DNA of 64,000 nt from positions 3,066,484 through 3,130,483 of the forward strand of contig CM060847.1 in NCBI GenBank assembly GCA_030737835.1, written 5' to 3'. The stretch comes from Acorus gramineus. Lineage: Eukaryota > Streptophyta > Magnoliopsida > Acorales > Acoraceae. Within the stretch, counting starts at the first letter, position 1; each line of letters begins with the position of its first letter. The position numbers were made by a program, and so were the translations under genes. Shown piece by piece: positions 41,138-53,540 of this stretch. The notes under the pieces are model-generated. The model was given only the letters and a program-made list of their open reading frames with translations. It searched no databases and was not told the origin of the DNA.

Positions 41138-41625
41138 AGGGAGGGGTTATTTCCCCCACTTTTTCCTCAAACCCACCACTCAATTTGGGTGGTGGGTTTG
41201 AAAAAAAAAAGATAGTGAAAGGGAAGAGAGAGAGGATGATGAAAGAGGGTGGTGGCAATTAAAGGGAAAGTAAGGCGGAAATCGCGATAACAGAGGACAT
41301 CGAATTAGAGAGGCAATAAGGCAGAAGTCGGGACAACAGAGGACATCGGAGAGGGGGCAAGGTAAAGAGAGAGAGAGAAGAATCCGTCTTCTCTGCCCCT
41401 CCACCCTCTCTAGCCACTCCCCCCGTCACTCTCTATCCCTCTCTTTTTTTTCTCTTTATCCCACCCCCTCTCCAACGTCTTCCGTACACTGTCATTGCTG
41501 TCTCCGCCGTCACCCTCTTCTCTTTCTTTTTCTCTCTCCTCTATTTTTCTCTTTCTCTTCCCCCTCCACCTCTCAGATTTTCAAACCGTGGGTTTGAAAA
41601 AAAGATTTGAGAATAAGCCCTCCCT
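41138..41625. mobile_element. TIR element, about 490 bp, upstream of CTP synthase
   Basis: Left end AGGGAGGGGTTATTTC and right end GAATAAGCCCTCCCT are inverted repeats. Further in, CAAACCCACC and GGTGGGTTTG form a hairpin near the left, and GGGTTTGAAAAAAAG recurs near the right. The middle is purine-rich then pyrimidine-rich. I found no clear target duplication. It begins 166 bp before the CTP synthase start codon (on the other side of its leader). Confidence 0.55.
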
Positions 41626-42839
41626 TCTCTGTGTGAACTACATTTGAGCTGTAAAAATAACGAGTATAATAGAACTCTTGTTGCGGCTATGTATGTATGC
41701 ATACATGTATAAAGTGTTGTTTCATATCACTTGTAATTTGTTTTAAAAAATTGGTTCATGAAACATCCAAATTTTTATACTTTGATTGAATATATATATA
41801 ATTTTTTTAAATGTAAATTTTGTTTTTAGGATTTTAATCACTTGATGGAACTTTACTAATCTTCTAATAAGCACATTTTACACCAATAAAAAAGAAATAT
41901 GTCATCCTGGGTGGGGTTTAAAAGAAATGATTGTCATGACATTTATAGATTTAGTTATAAAAAAATTCATATTTTAGATTACCCAATCATATCTCTTATT
42001 TTTATGACATTACAAAAATTATAAATTTAAAAAATCAAAACACATGAAATTGATAAATATATACACTTTCTTCTTTTTGGTGAGATTTATATTCACACAC
42101 TTGACTGAGCTAAAAAAATAGATGAAAGATGTATAACCTAGCATACCAATATCTAATGAAAAAGTTTTGGCATACAAAAAGTCATTAATAGAGTTTAAAA
42201 TGAATGTGTGGACTGCATATACGGTATGTTACACCAATATAAGACATGTCATCATGCATTGTATATATATTTTTTAAAAACAAAATTAGAATATGAATCG
42301 CTCAAATGCTTGAAGGGTAGAACGAACTTCGCCCGAATAGTTTCATAACACCTGAAGGATTCTTTGGGAATGAAATTCGTTCAAACAGTATTCGTCCCAA
42401 CCATCGTTCAAAAGTCTATTTGAACGTTAGAACCTAAAATGAATCTCTTTTGAACATGCTTCGAATGCCTGAAGGCCTACAGTCTTCCATATTGTATCAT
42501 GTGCAGGGGCGGAGACAAGGGGGTGGGCTGGGGCCTAAGCCCCCCAAATCTTGTGTCTAATAAAAAATCCATAAAAAATTACTAGGTATGCAAGCATGCA
42601 AGAATATTGTTAGGTAATAATGATCCATGCACTTGATCACGTGGGTTTTTGTTTTATTATAAACTGATTCAACTGAGTTTGTATAAACTAAACAATTCAT
42701 TCCTTGCTATTTAATTTGGTATACTACTAGAGTCCGTTTCTGCTAGCAATACATGTAAACAAATTGATTATTTGTACGGTGTATATACATTGGGACACAC
42801 ACACATAATTTGGTGGGTATTGAAATTAAAAAAGTGTTA
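41626..42839. other. Spacer with a lone hAT-like terminus
   Basis: AT-rich. At 42504 the phrase CAGGGGCGGAGACAAGG begins a GC-rich patch of the kind found at the ends of plant hAT elements. No partner end is seen, so it is a fragment at best. Just before 41680 are phrases of the unnamed repeat's end. No gene. Confidence 0.35.
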
Positions 42840-43069
42840 TGTTTGATGCGTTTAGTTTTGCAATTCTAAAATTGAATTTCTGCAAACACTGAGTTTTAAA
42901 ACTGATTCTACAAGAAATTGTTCCCTAAATTTTGAAAAAAGCAACATTTTGATACTATTTATATAAAATCTGTTTGTAGAAAACTGCCCTAGTTTTATGT
43001 TGTTTAGTCTTGCAAAATGCAGCTTCCTACAAATGCAAAAACTGCTCAATTGTGCAACCAAACGCACCC
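42840..43069. mobile_element. Tourist-like MITE, about 230 bp
   Basis: Right end TGCAACCAAACGCACCC followed by TTA. The left end (GATGCGTTTAGTTTTGCA) is a little decayed and preceded by TTA at 42837-42839. Interior has the usual AAAAC and GTTTT runs of this family. Confidence 0.6.
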
Positions 43070-43860
43070 TTAGTACTGTTTACAACCCTACTTGCTGCAT
43101 GCGCATATTTTAAATTTTTTAAAGTATATACATAGCTAATAAAATCCATTATTTTAATAAAAAATGAAATATATACTCATTGTATTTGACTGCATATATT
43201 TTAAAATATTTTTTGTAATAGTGTGTACATAGACAATGGAGTATATACTATGTTAATTGATTTTATATACTACATCAGTAATGTGACAACTACAAATATG
43301 ACTCATCTATATAAATTTGAGATCCTGAGTCATGTATCTCATTCTTTTTTCTTCTTTTCTTTTTTTTTTTTTTTTTTTGAGAAAAGCTTCATTTTAAGAG
43401 AGTTTTCGTACATATCATGCATTTATATTATATATATATATTTATATAAAAAAAAATCTCTATATTCTAAATATGTTGCCCCTCTTCTAACCTTCTTTGT
43501 TTCTATTCCTTACTCCGTCCTCCATGATTACGTGCGATCATGTGCGTTACACATAACCACACATGCAAGACATGTACATGTCAATGTGCGTCTAGAAATA
43601 TTGAAACATGCGATCACAGGTACCGATTCGTACGAACGCACTTTAAAATTTAAAACTATATGATCTTGAACCCCTCCAATCCGCTCCCCTCCACTAGCAG
43701 TTAGGGCACAACAACTGAACAATGGGCCCCATCCATAACGGGCACTTCACTTGGGCTTCTCAACCATCCATCGATTCCGATTTTCAAATCCCCCAATAGA
43801 GCCGTTATTTTATCGTTTTCTGCCCTCTTTTTTTCGAAATTAAAAATCGATTTTTTTTTC

Positions 43861-43863
<3 letters not shown>

Positions 43864-43891
<28 letters not shown>
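43864..43891. repeat. (CT)n microsatellite
   Basis: About 14 CT units upstream of the TRM-like gene, probably in its promoter or leader. Confidence 0.9.
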
Positions 43892-43895
<4 letters not shown>

Positions 43896-44209
43896 AATGC
43901 TCTTCCTCTCTTCGCCCTTCAATGTCCCCCAAAGAGGGTATGACAACATATAATACTCGATCCCTCCTAACCCTAACCCTAGTTTGTCATTGTTGGCGCT
44001 GTCGTTTGATGGTTTGATGCTAGTGGCAATGTAGGGGGGGCTTGGAACTGATGAATGTGGTTTTGTTTCAATTTGGGGTTATTTTAGGGAACCTCTCTTT
44101 GACCTCTTTGAATCTTTGGGGAGTGGACTCGATATGCTGTTGTGGGTACTTAAATTTGAGGTTTTTTTTTTGTTTGACTCCGACGGATTGAAGTGGCTTT
44201 TTTAAAAAA

Positions 44210-47200
44210 ATGGGTTCTAAGAGTGGATTCTTCAACTTGTTCGATTGGAATAGCAAATCAAGGAAGAAGCTTTTCTCTGATGGTATGACCCAATTGAACT
44301 TCTTTTTTTGAAAAATCGAGATTTGCAGTACTAGTTTTGTTTTTTTACATGGGTTTCTTTGTTTTACCATTGCAGAAGGATCGAAACAGGGGAAGAAGAA
44401 CGACGAAAGCTCGCCGACCACTCGACGCTCTCTGGTGGGTATTCCATTCATTCATTTGTTATCGTTTTCGTTTCGATCACATCTTGTTTTTTATGGTGTT
44501 TGGGTCTGTGATATGTTTCTTTTTCTTTTTTTCAAAACGTGTTCGATAGATTGATGAGGATGAAAATGTTATACATAAATGGGACAGCGACTATGGTTGC
44601 GCTTCTCCATCGGTCGATGATGAAAGTGTAGTAGTCCGGGCCCCAAACGTGGTGGCCCGGCTGATGGGTCTTGAATGCCTGCCCACCGCAAGCATCTCAG
44701 ACCCCTATTTGTCGCCTTCGTATGAATCGCGTTCGGTACGGGAGGCCAACCACCAGAAGAGAATGCTTGATTCCCAAATCACTGGTTTCGCCATTCCATC
44801 TAAATTTGATGGGTTTTCATGGCAACCCATCGAGACCCGGAAGCAGATGACCCCGAGCAGCCCCATTGAGAGGTTCAAGATGGAAGCATTGCCCCCTAAG
44901 TCGACCAAGTCCCTGCCGCACACCCACCACAAACTTCTGTCACCAATCAGGAATACGAATGGGTTTAGAACAGCTAAGAATGCCACGCATATAATGGAGG
45001 CTGCAGCAAAGATTATAGAGCCTGGGCTTCATGGTGTTGGTCTGAAGAGCAGGAGACCTTTGCTTGGTTCATCTTCGATTCCACTCAAAGTCCGGGATCC
45101 GAAGGAGTGCTTCGTTCTTAAGAGGGAACCTAAGATTGTGGAAACATCGCGTAGGCCGGTTGAGTCCAATGCTGCCCAGTCTCTCAGAGGGCAGGCCTTG
45201 AACAAGAGCTGGAATGGCTCGGATGATAGTGGTGATTTTAGGGGCTCTCCTGATTTGGGGAGTCGTAGTTATAGTGGTGTGAAGGGCAAGGTAAAGTCTA
45301 TCTCACTTGCTGTTCAAGCGAAGGTTAATGTTCAGAAGAGGGAGGCTATGGGTTCGAGCAGGAGAAGCATTTCTGAACAGAAGGATCAAGAAGAATCAGA
45401 ACCATACAAGCATTTGGCATGTCATGTGAATGCCCAGAAGAACAATAGGCAGAAGAAGACATCCACGAGTGGGGCTTCTGGAGTTCTCAGGCAGAACAAT
45501 CAGAGGCAGAATTGCCCGTCAAACAGAGAAAAGTTGTCATCAAAAGCGACAGGTTCTAGTCAGAAAGGAAAGAAAGTTCGGTCCGGAGATGCATCTCGTG
45601 GAAGGAGTAAAACTTTCAGTAGACTTTCGGGGAATCATGCATCAGAGATGGCTGATGAAAAGGATGTCATGTTGTCAAGAATGAAAAATGTCCCCCGAAA
45701 GAAACGGATGATTAAAGGGGAGTTTCAGTCAGAGAGAAGAAGGACCAATGTTTGGGTGGACAGACAAGAAGAACTTGTTCAATCCAATATAATAATAGAT
45801 GAGCATATAAAGTTGGCAGAAGACAATGGAAAGAAAGAAACAGATGTTGTGAGCTTTACCTTCACTTCACCAAGGGGAAAGTCACCACTAGCACCTCGAA
45901 CTTCTGTTGTGTTGTCGGAGAAGTTGGATGCACCGAATGGCTGTCATTTAGACGCTCTTAGTGAAAAGAAATCTGCCGACTTGAAGCATAAGAAGGCATC
46001 ACCACATGGGCTAAATGTTACAGGTGGTGATGCTTTGAGTATTCTTTTGGATCGGAAGCTGAGGGAGTTAGCACGTGGTGTTGACATGTCCCACTGTGAT
46101 TTAGTCAAAATGGGATCCATTACTACAACCACATCTTTCGTACTAGATACAGGATTCATGTCAGATTCAATTAGTCTTCCAGAGGAGAAACATGTGAAGA
46201 ATTTCTTACCCGTGAATCATGACGAAAAGGCTGGTGATGCATCTGACTCTATGTGCTCTTCAACTAATGGGCTGGTTCTCAAAGTGAAGAATAATAAGCA
46301 TTGGGTATGTGACACTCATAATCTTTTCTTTAGTTGCATGATGTTTACATCCTTGGTTAGTGTTTGCTATTGACTTGATCTGGACTAGCTCAGAATCTGC
46401 TTCCATAAACTAGTCCCTCCTCTCTTTGCCTATTTCAGACTATAGAGATGTTGTCTGTGTTTATAAATAAAAGTCCATGTTTTTTTATGTCACAATGTTT
46501 TATTTTCTACAATCATTAGAAAGTTTTTACATTTGTCAGAAACTATTTTCTTTTTATGCTGTTGCAACTATTAGGATGGATGGAGGATTATCAATATAAG
46601 ATGTTTATTAAGCTATTTAGATATGGTTTCATGACAATTATCTGTGTTTCTTTTCATGGGAAACGCGGAGAGTTTTTTATGTTACACTGGCAGAATTCAT
46701 TTTGTGGAATAGGAAACTAGAAAGTATTTTTTGGGAGTGCTTATGTTCCACATGGTGCTTGGTAATTCTGATGCCAATTAATTACCGGAAATTTTTTTCT
46801 GATGCCAGTTTATGTTATATATTTTGCTTCTTTGGAGAGAGGTGCTATCAATGTACTTGATCACAGATCCAATTCTTCCAATCCCACCTAAAGAGGTTTC
46901 AAATTGTTCCTTTAATTTATTATTATCAGTCAGGTCCATTTTCTGATTACTAGTAAAATTGAGGTAGTAAGCTCAGTTCTATTCTTCACATTTACTCACC
47001 TCAGTAACATGAAATGTGGGTGTGAAAATGTTATTTTTCTTTTTTGGAGATATATGCTCAGAAGACACCTTTTTAGTAATTAGGTTACTTTTGTCATGGA
47101 GATTAATCCTGACCACTGACAGTACGGATTTGATGCTTCTTTTATTGCAAGAGCAATTTGGTTTGCAGTCATTTGTTTAATTACAATATAATCATTCATT

Positions 47201-49089
47201 TTGGTACATATTCATTCTTTTGAAAAAAATTGGAAGGAACATTAGAGTTTAAGGTTACTAGAAAACTATACATTTTAAAATATACATTTGAATCTTCACT
47301 TGGAAGCTTTCTTGAGGTAAGGTTTGGAAGTCGATAGCAAAAGTAAAAGTCCTAACTGTGTCCAGTCGTCCTGTTTTTCGCTCACTGTTTGTTAATTTTT
47401 ACCTCTTTGTGAGCCACATATTATCTGTTGCAGTTGTCCTAAAATTGGAGAGTTGGTGTTTTAAACATGATCAAGTCACATCATTGAAAACTTTCAATAT
47501 GTTTTGGAGCATTAATGCATATTACCAAATTCTAAGATTTTCACATTTGGGGAGCTGCTGTTGCATGAATCTATGTTTTAAATGTCATTTAACATATCGT
47601 TTTAAAAGTTTCTGGGGCTTTTAGGGCCTCTCTCTCATCTTGTGACCCATTTTACCCCAATCAGGCATCAATTGTGGCTATTTGATCTTCTACTTTTTTC
47701 ATGAGTTGCTAAGTCTTCTAGTGCTATATGACTACATGTTTCTCTCTGACAGTTTCACCATCATTTGCAAGAACACATACACACAGCAAGACATACTTTA
47801 TATTTGCTGAAATTATGCACTGAGGCTTCCTGAATTCTCCCCAATTTTATATTTAGGTCTTCCCTGGCATTCAATCTTGTGAAAGAAAAACTGGTTGTTG
47901 TTTTTTTGTTTCTTCTGATGGTGATATGTATACATCATGTCATCCTAGAACAGTTTGTAAACTGGTTGTCTCCACGTATAGGCTAGTTCAGCTTGAGATT
48001 TCCAAAGTTTGAGTTATAACTATATTCATATCTATGTTATTGATTGTTTGCTCTCCTTTAGAGTGCTTAACATGCCAGACTCAATTTTTTTTTAACTCCA
48101 TGGTGACAATGTCTAACATAATTTATCTCTTGTTACTTTGGTAAGGAACCAACATGTGAATGCATGAGGTATACTACTATGAGATTTGAAATTCTTTTAA
48201 AAGATCTAAATCACTATACAATGGTTGTGTTATTATTTCTCGAGGGAAAAATATTGCTAGAACTTTTATTCATTTCATTGAGAATATCTGAAAAATTAGG
48301 AAGCAATTCTTCCATCTCAATTTTCAGGAGTCGCAGGGGACAACAGATTGTAAGGACCTCGACACTCAAAATACCAGCCCACTTTCCATTCTTGAAGCTT
48401 CTTTCTCTAACGAAAGCTGCAACTCATCCGAGAGCTGGGACAACAACACCAATGGTAAAGGCAACATGCTTCTATCTATTCCTTCGTTTATATAGTTAAT
48501 TTTGCCAAACCATCATCGCTATTAAACTGTTGTTGCTCTTTCAGAAAACACTGTTGGCCTAACAAGGAGTCTCGCAGAAGCTGAATTAGAGTTATCTGAT
48601 TCAGCATCTTCTGCACATAAGGAGACACCACATGGAGAATGCTTAGTAGGAACGAATGACCAAAAACTTGACTACATGAAGGAACTATTATCCAACGCGG
48701 GCTTAAGCTTGAACGACATCTTTGAACATCTGGAAAGGAAGAGAATCAGGTGTGGTGAGAGGATTAGAAGGGAAGTGTTGTTAGACTGCGCGAGGGAGTG
48801 TTTGGATTTGAAATGCAGCCAGTATTTCAATGGGGGGTATAAAACATGGGCCAAAGGAGTGGCTGTTGTGGGAAATGAAGTGTTGTTAGTTGAGGAGCTG
48901 TACAAGGAGGTCTCACAGTGGACGACTATGGGAGATTGGATGGTGGATGAGCTCGTCGACAATGACATGAGCAGTCGTTTGGGGAGGTGGATGGATTTCG
49001 AAACTGAATCGGTTGAAGCTGGTGTGGAGATTGAGAGGGGGATATTCAGCTGGCTAATTGATGAAGTGGTTGCTGATATATTGGTGTAG
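44210..49089 (+). CDS. TRM-like protein (DUF3741 / DUF4378)
   Basis: Exons: 44210-44282, 44376-44434, 44550-46304, 48328-48454, 48545-49089; in phase, 852 aa. The start MGSKSGFFNLFDWNSKSRKK is typical of this plant family. VVARLMGLECLP near residue 79 is the DUF3741-N (LONGIFOLIA-type) motif. The last ~180 residues are the DUF4378 domain, with YMKELLSNAGLSL and DWMVDELVDND. The middle is basic, Ser-rich and probably disordered. TRM proteins recruit TON1 and protein phosphatase 2A to microtubules and shape cell form; which subgroup (possibly TRM17/20/21-like) I cannot say. The third intron is about 2.0 kb and otherwise empty. Confidence 0.85.
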
Positions 49090-50199
49090 GCATTGTTTTA
49101 AAGTTTTGATCCAGTAACACAAAATTTGACTAGTTTTGTGACTCGATTGATTTAACGTGTTATCCTATCACTTTCGAAGAGGTTGGTTAATCTTTTTATT
49201 ATTGGCCCAGTGTCAGTTTGAGTCACAAAATTGTTCATACTTGATGCTATTGGATCTTTTCCCTAGTTTAAAAAGTCCATTTCCCATAAGTTGGCTCTCT
49301 CTTTTTTTTTTTTTTTTCACATGGAGGACTTTGTAATCTCATATTATGTTTGTCCAAATCCTCCCATCTGAACAATGAGCACTGATTTTATAGTAATTGA
49401 GTTTGTTTGCCATTCTGGCTTGGTGATTGTTTCTCATGAGCGATTCATATTTAGTTGAGAGGCTCCCATATGTGCAATTGATATAGTTTTATTTCTTTTG
49501 ATTGGATTCAGTAGTTTGCCCCACTTTGACATTTGGTAAAGATTTTATTTCTTAAATGTAAACTACAATGGGGTATTAATTATAATTCCCATGGACTTAG
49601 CTCATTTTTAAGTTTTGAAAAATTAATAACTTAGTTTCATTATCAAGTTATTCTTATATTTGACTATCATATATAGTATAGTGTGTATATATTTTATTTA
49701 AATACTAATCTAACTTTAAGTAAATGTGTGGTAATATAAAAAGAACAACAGAGATAACTGATAATTTTTGTTATCTGATGATATATGTCTATGTTATTTG
49801 TACAAGTGTGTGGAAAAATGATATATATTTTAATTCATCCTTTGGACTAATTAAATCACTGTTTAAGAACTGGAAACAATATTCTAATTATAGAAATAGA
49901 ATATACCCCAATTTGAATAGAGATATAAACTATTCTATAATAGATAACTACTCTAACATGGATAATAAATAAGTTTTCTTTTTATTTATGTTTTTAGTCA
50001 TTCTCGTCGAATAATGTAACAATGAAGTTTTTGTTGTTTGATTGATCATAGATAAATTGTGCATAAAAGACGAATTATATATGGATACGAAAAAATTATA
50101 AAGGACGAAAAAATAATTTGACTGATGGATTCACTCATTTATAAAAATTGATGAAATGTGATTTAATGTAGGAATTCTTTTTTCTGTACACTTAAATCA
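49090..50199. other. 3' flank of the TRM-like gene and spacer
   Basis: The first ~150 bp after the stop contain CATTGTTTTAAAGTTTTGATCC, similar in style to the GTTTTAAAA-ended repeat at 13196, so the 3' UTR may include an old repeat. The rest is AT-rich with no gene seen. Confidence 0.35.
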
Positions 50200-51745
50200 T
50201 ATCCAATCATATATCCAAATGTATATCTAAATTTGAATAAAAGTCAGTCAAAATCTTTTCAACCATTTACCCATGAGTCATGCTACACAGGCCCCACTAT
50301 TTAGACCTCATTCACAAGCCCCATGAGTTGTCATTATCTCATTGGTTGCTTGTTTGACTTAAAAAAAAAAGTTAAGAAGACAAAATACAATATTATCCTC
50401 ATTTAAAACCCACAATTTTCTCCCTCATTAAATCCATCTCCACCTTTTTCGAAAAACATATCAACATATTCAATTCATTTTAAAAAAGAAATTTTTTTCA
50501 AAACCAATTAAAAAAAAACCATTGATTACATTTATGAAAACAGAATCGAAATTTAAATCCTATAGGGTTTCTTAAAAAAAACTGAAAAAACGAAATCATT
50601 TAAAAAACCCATTTCATCAAAAACCCAAAAAAACACCAAATTTTTAATTTTTCGATTCCAATCATCAAACAAAGTATTTGTGATGGATGCAATCTTTTTT
50701 CAATAAATGCAGAAATGAAACATAAATCACAGTATAAAATTCGAGTTCGGAATAATATTCAGTTACATTTAAAAAATGTAACTTAATTTTAACAATAAAT
50801 TGCATTAAAAGTTAATTATATTCCACAATGTAACCGACTTCCAGATATAATTGTTAAATAATTTAAAGATCAAACGCTCCAGATTTAAGGCTGTTAAATT
50901 TAACATCTAGCACCAAATTCAATAAAAAAAAACTATAACAAATGCAAAAGTGCAAAACAAACAAAAAATAAAAGGCCACACCTGAATTGACAAACATTGG
51001 AAACGACATTCAATCATTCAATTATGATTTCCGATCTGGTCGGAGGCTGAAAAGTTCTTTGAAAAACAGACAAATCACTACTTGAAAAACCTGCAGTCCT
51101 TGTAAAAACAAACTAATATTTGAAAAACTTCCAGTCCTCCAAAAAACAAATCAGTGCTTGAAAAACCTCCAAAACAACCTTCTGATCTAGTTCTATGTGT
51201 TCTTAAAAAAAATGTTGTAAAAGAGTTATCAAATTTAACATTTAGCATCAAATTCAATAATAAAAAATTATAACAAAACCAAATAAGGAATGTGAACCAA
51301 GTACAAATTTTATTTTAGGTGAAAAAGAAAAAGAAACCGTAGAGAGACAGATCATGTATTTTTTTCTTATAAAACAAAAGTGAGAAGACTATTAATTACA
51401 AAAAATCATGGGATTTTGTCATCCAAATAAATTCAAAAAATCATGACACGTCAGCCATTGTAACTAATTCATTGATTATGGGGAATAATTATTGAAAAAG
51501 ATATAAATGACAAAATAGGCATTAACACTTATGCCATCTCACGGGGTCTATATGGAGCCTGTAAAATGGGGTCTGTGAATCATTATTGTTTACCCATACT
51601 CAATTAAGTTTTTACTCAAACTTTTACTAAAATCAAAGGAGATTCAAATATTTATCTAAATTTTCAATGGCTATGTTTTTTCTTCATCTCCATATTTTTC
51701 AAAAAGTTTGAGTAAAACACAAAGTAATTTGTTGAAAACACATTG
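50200..51745. repeat. AT-rich dispersed repeat interrupted by a 1.3-kb insertion
   Basis: Its left part (50200-50274) and right part (51589-51745) match in order the uninterrupted repeat at about 400-570. The break falls exactly at the 9-bp duplication of the inserted element. Confidence 0.6.
50275..51588. mobile_element. Non-autonomous Mutator-like element, 1,314 bp, nested
   Basis: Flanked by a perfect 9-bp duplication TTTACCCAT (50266-50274, 51589-51597). Left terminus GAGTCATGCTACACAGGCCC and right terminus GGGGTCTGTGAATCATTATTG are imperfect inverted repeats (about 15 of 22 positions). Inside are a ~50-bp direct repeat (TTTAACATCTAGCACC at 50897 and TTTAACATTTAGCATC at 51235) and short repeats of TTGAAAAACCTCC near 51080-51170. 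No coding capacity. Confidence 0.78.
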
Positions 51746-53540
51746 TGGTCCCGTTTGAAACTGCAGCATGTGCGAATTTGCTCCGGCGAAAACGGTGAAC
51801 CTCGGTGGTAACATTAAAAGTGTATTTTTTTCTCGCGTTTGAAATGTTTTAAAACACTGCTTCTTCAACTCATCCTCGCTTCCTCCAATATGGTGTCCAT
51901 ATTTACAATAAATATATTTTGACGATTGAAATACATATCTTGATGTTTGAATTTTAATATGTTATATCTAGTTACAACAATAGTCCATAACGATTTTCAA
52001 AACCAATGTTATTTTATATCTTCATTAATCTAGTGTGTGTAGAAGGGAAAAAGAGGGAAACGCAAACGAAAGGAGAAGACAAGTGTAAAATAGGATAGAA
52101 ATGAATAATAACCCCAGATGGATAGAAGGACCCATAGAAATATCTTTATTAATCTAGGAACCTAAAAACTTCAGAGGGGTGTTTGGGTAGAGGAACAGAA
52201 GATGAATACGTGGGAATGGTGGAGGATAAAAAAAAAAAGTTGTTTGGGTAGTAGAGATAATAAGTGATATAGTTATGAAGAGTTATGTGATAATAAATTG
52301 ATATTTGTATTTCATACCCCACTTATAATTGTGTTATTCTTTCACTGGTTTAAGGAAACTCACATGTCAAATCATATGTCATCACATCAAATTATATGTT
52401 ATTATCTCTTATGCATCAAAATGGTCCATAAATCAAATCAACTTTTAACACCTTATTCACATTTTATTCTTCATCAACCAAATAATTTAATATTTATTAT
52501 TACGTTTTTGAATTAAAATAAAAAAAAAACATAATTAAACAAAAAAATCATTCATTCTATTGATAAAATTATCTATTTTTAAAACCGATATAAATCCAGA
52601 ACCACTTATGTTTTTAAAATGTCCCAAAATGTCATGCATCTAAAATTAAATAAGGGATAGGTTGGATGGCCTGTAATTAATTTTCCCAATAAATAAAACT
52701 TAGGTGGAGGAGGGGGTTTTGCCTCGGAAAAGGAGAGAAATAAAAAGGTCAGCATCATATGAGTGGTCCATAGGAAAACCCGCCACGTTCTTTCCTCTGA
52801 CAACGTGTCTCCCTCTCTCTGTTCCGTTGCCCTTCCTTCACTCTTGTTTTTTTTACGTTAATGCCCCCTAACAATTTCATTTCTTTACAATATTATTTCC
52901 CCCTTCCAATATGAGTGATTTTTTTTTTATCTTCCTTTTTTTGTTTTTGTTTAATAAAGATAACATTGGATAGCAAAATTGTAAAATTGATTCTGTATAA
53001 ATATTATATTTAAAATTAATTTTTTAAAAAACTAAATCTCTTAAGTTTTCTACTATCACATTTTTTTAACACTATTTATCTAAAGTTTGTATATAAAAAG
53101 CTTACATTTAATTGCATAATTATAGAATCAATTCTTATCATTTCCATCAAAATTGAAAAGCTCATTACTTACTAACAAAACCTTTCAAACAAACAAGACC
53201 CAGAAATTCAAACACCTTTAAAAATTATAATTAGACTAGCAGGGGCATTTCCATAATTTTAACAATAGATGAGTCAATGCAGGTGATCGGGCTGTACGGT
53301 CCCCCCCTAAACAAACCCCTATTGCCAAAAGAATATTCCTTTTCCATTTCGCCTCCCCCAATTTTTATTTTCACCGCATAAAAAAAGAAGAAGACCGAGT
53401 GGTATTACCGTTATTAACGCAATATTCGCTGTCATTTAATCGAGATCCCGTTTCGGTCCTCCACATATTATCCCCAACTCCCCGTTCTTTACGTCTCCCT
53501 CCATCATTGCGTGTCCGAACACAGAAAATTAAAACTTTCG
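51746..53540. other. Spacer upstream of the DUF1645 gene
   Basis: AT-rich, with a stretch at 52180-52520 that opens GGGGTGTTTGGGTAG and may be an old inverted-repeat element. No gene recognised. The last ~80 bp, with CTCCCT and CCCCAACTCCCC, are probably the leader of the gene at 53541. Confidence 0.35.

Noticed and set aside
43223-43663. 146-aa open frame
   Set aside because: Low-complexity AT-rich translation without family likeness.
53511-53540. Upstream extension of the DUF1645 protein
   Set aside because: It starts at GTG, not ATG; the family blocks begin well after the ATG at 53541.
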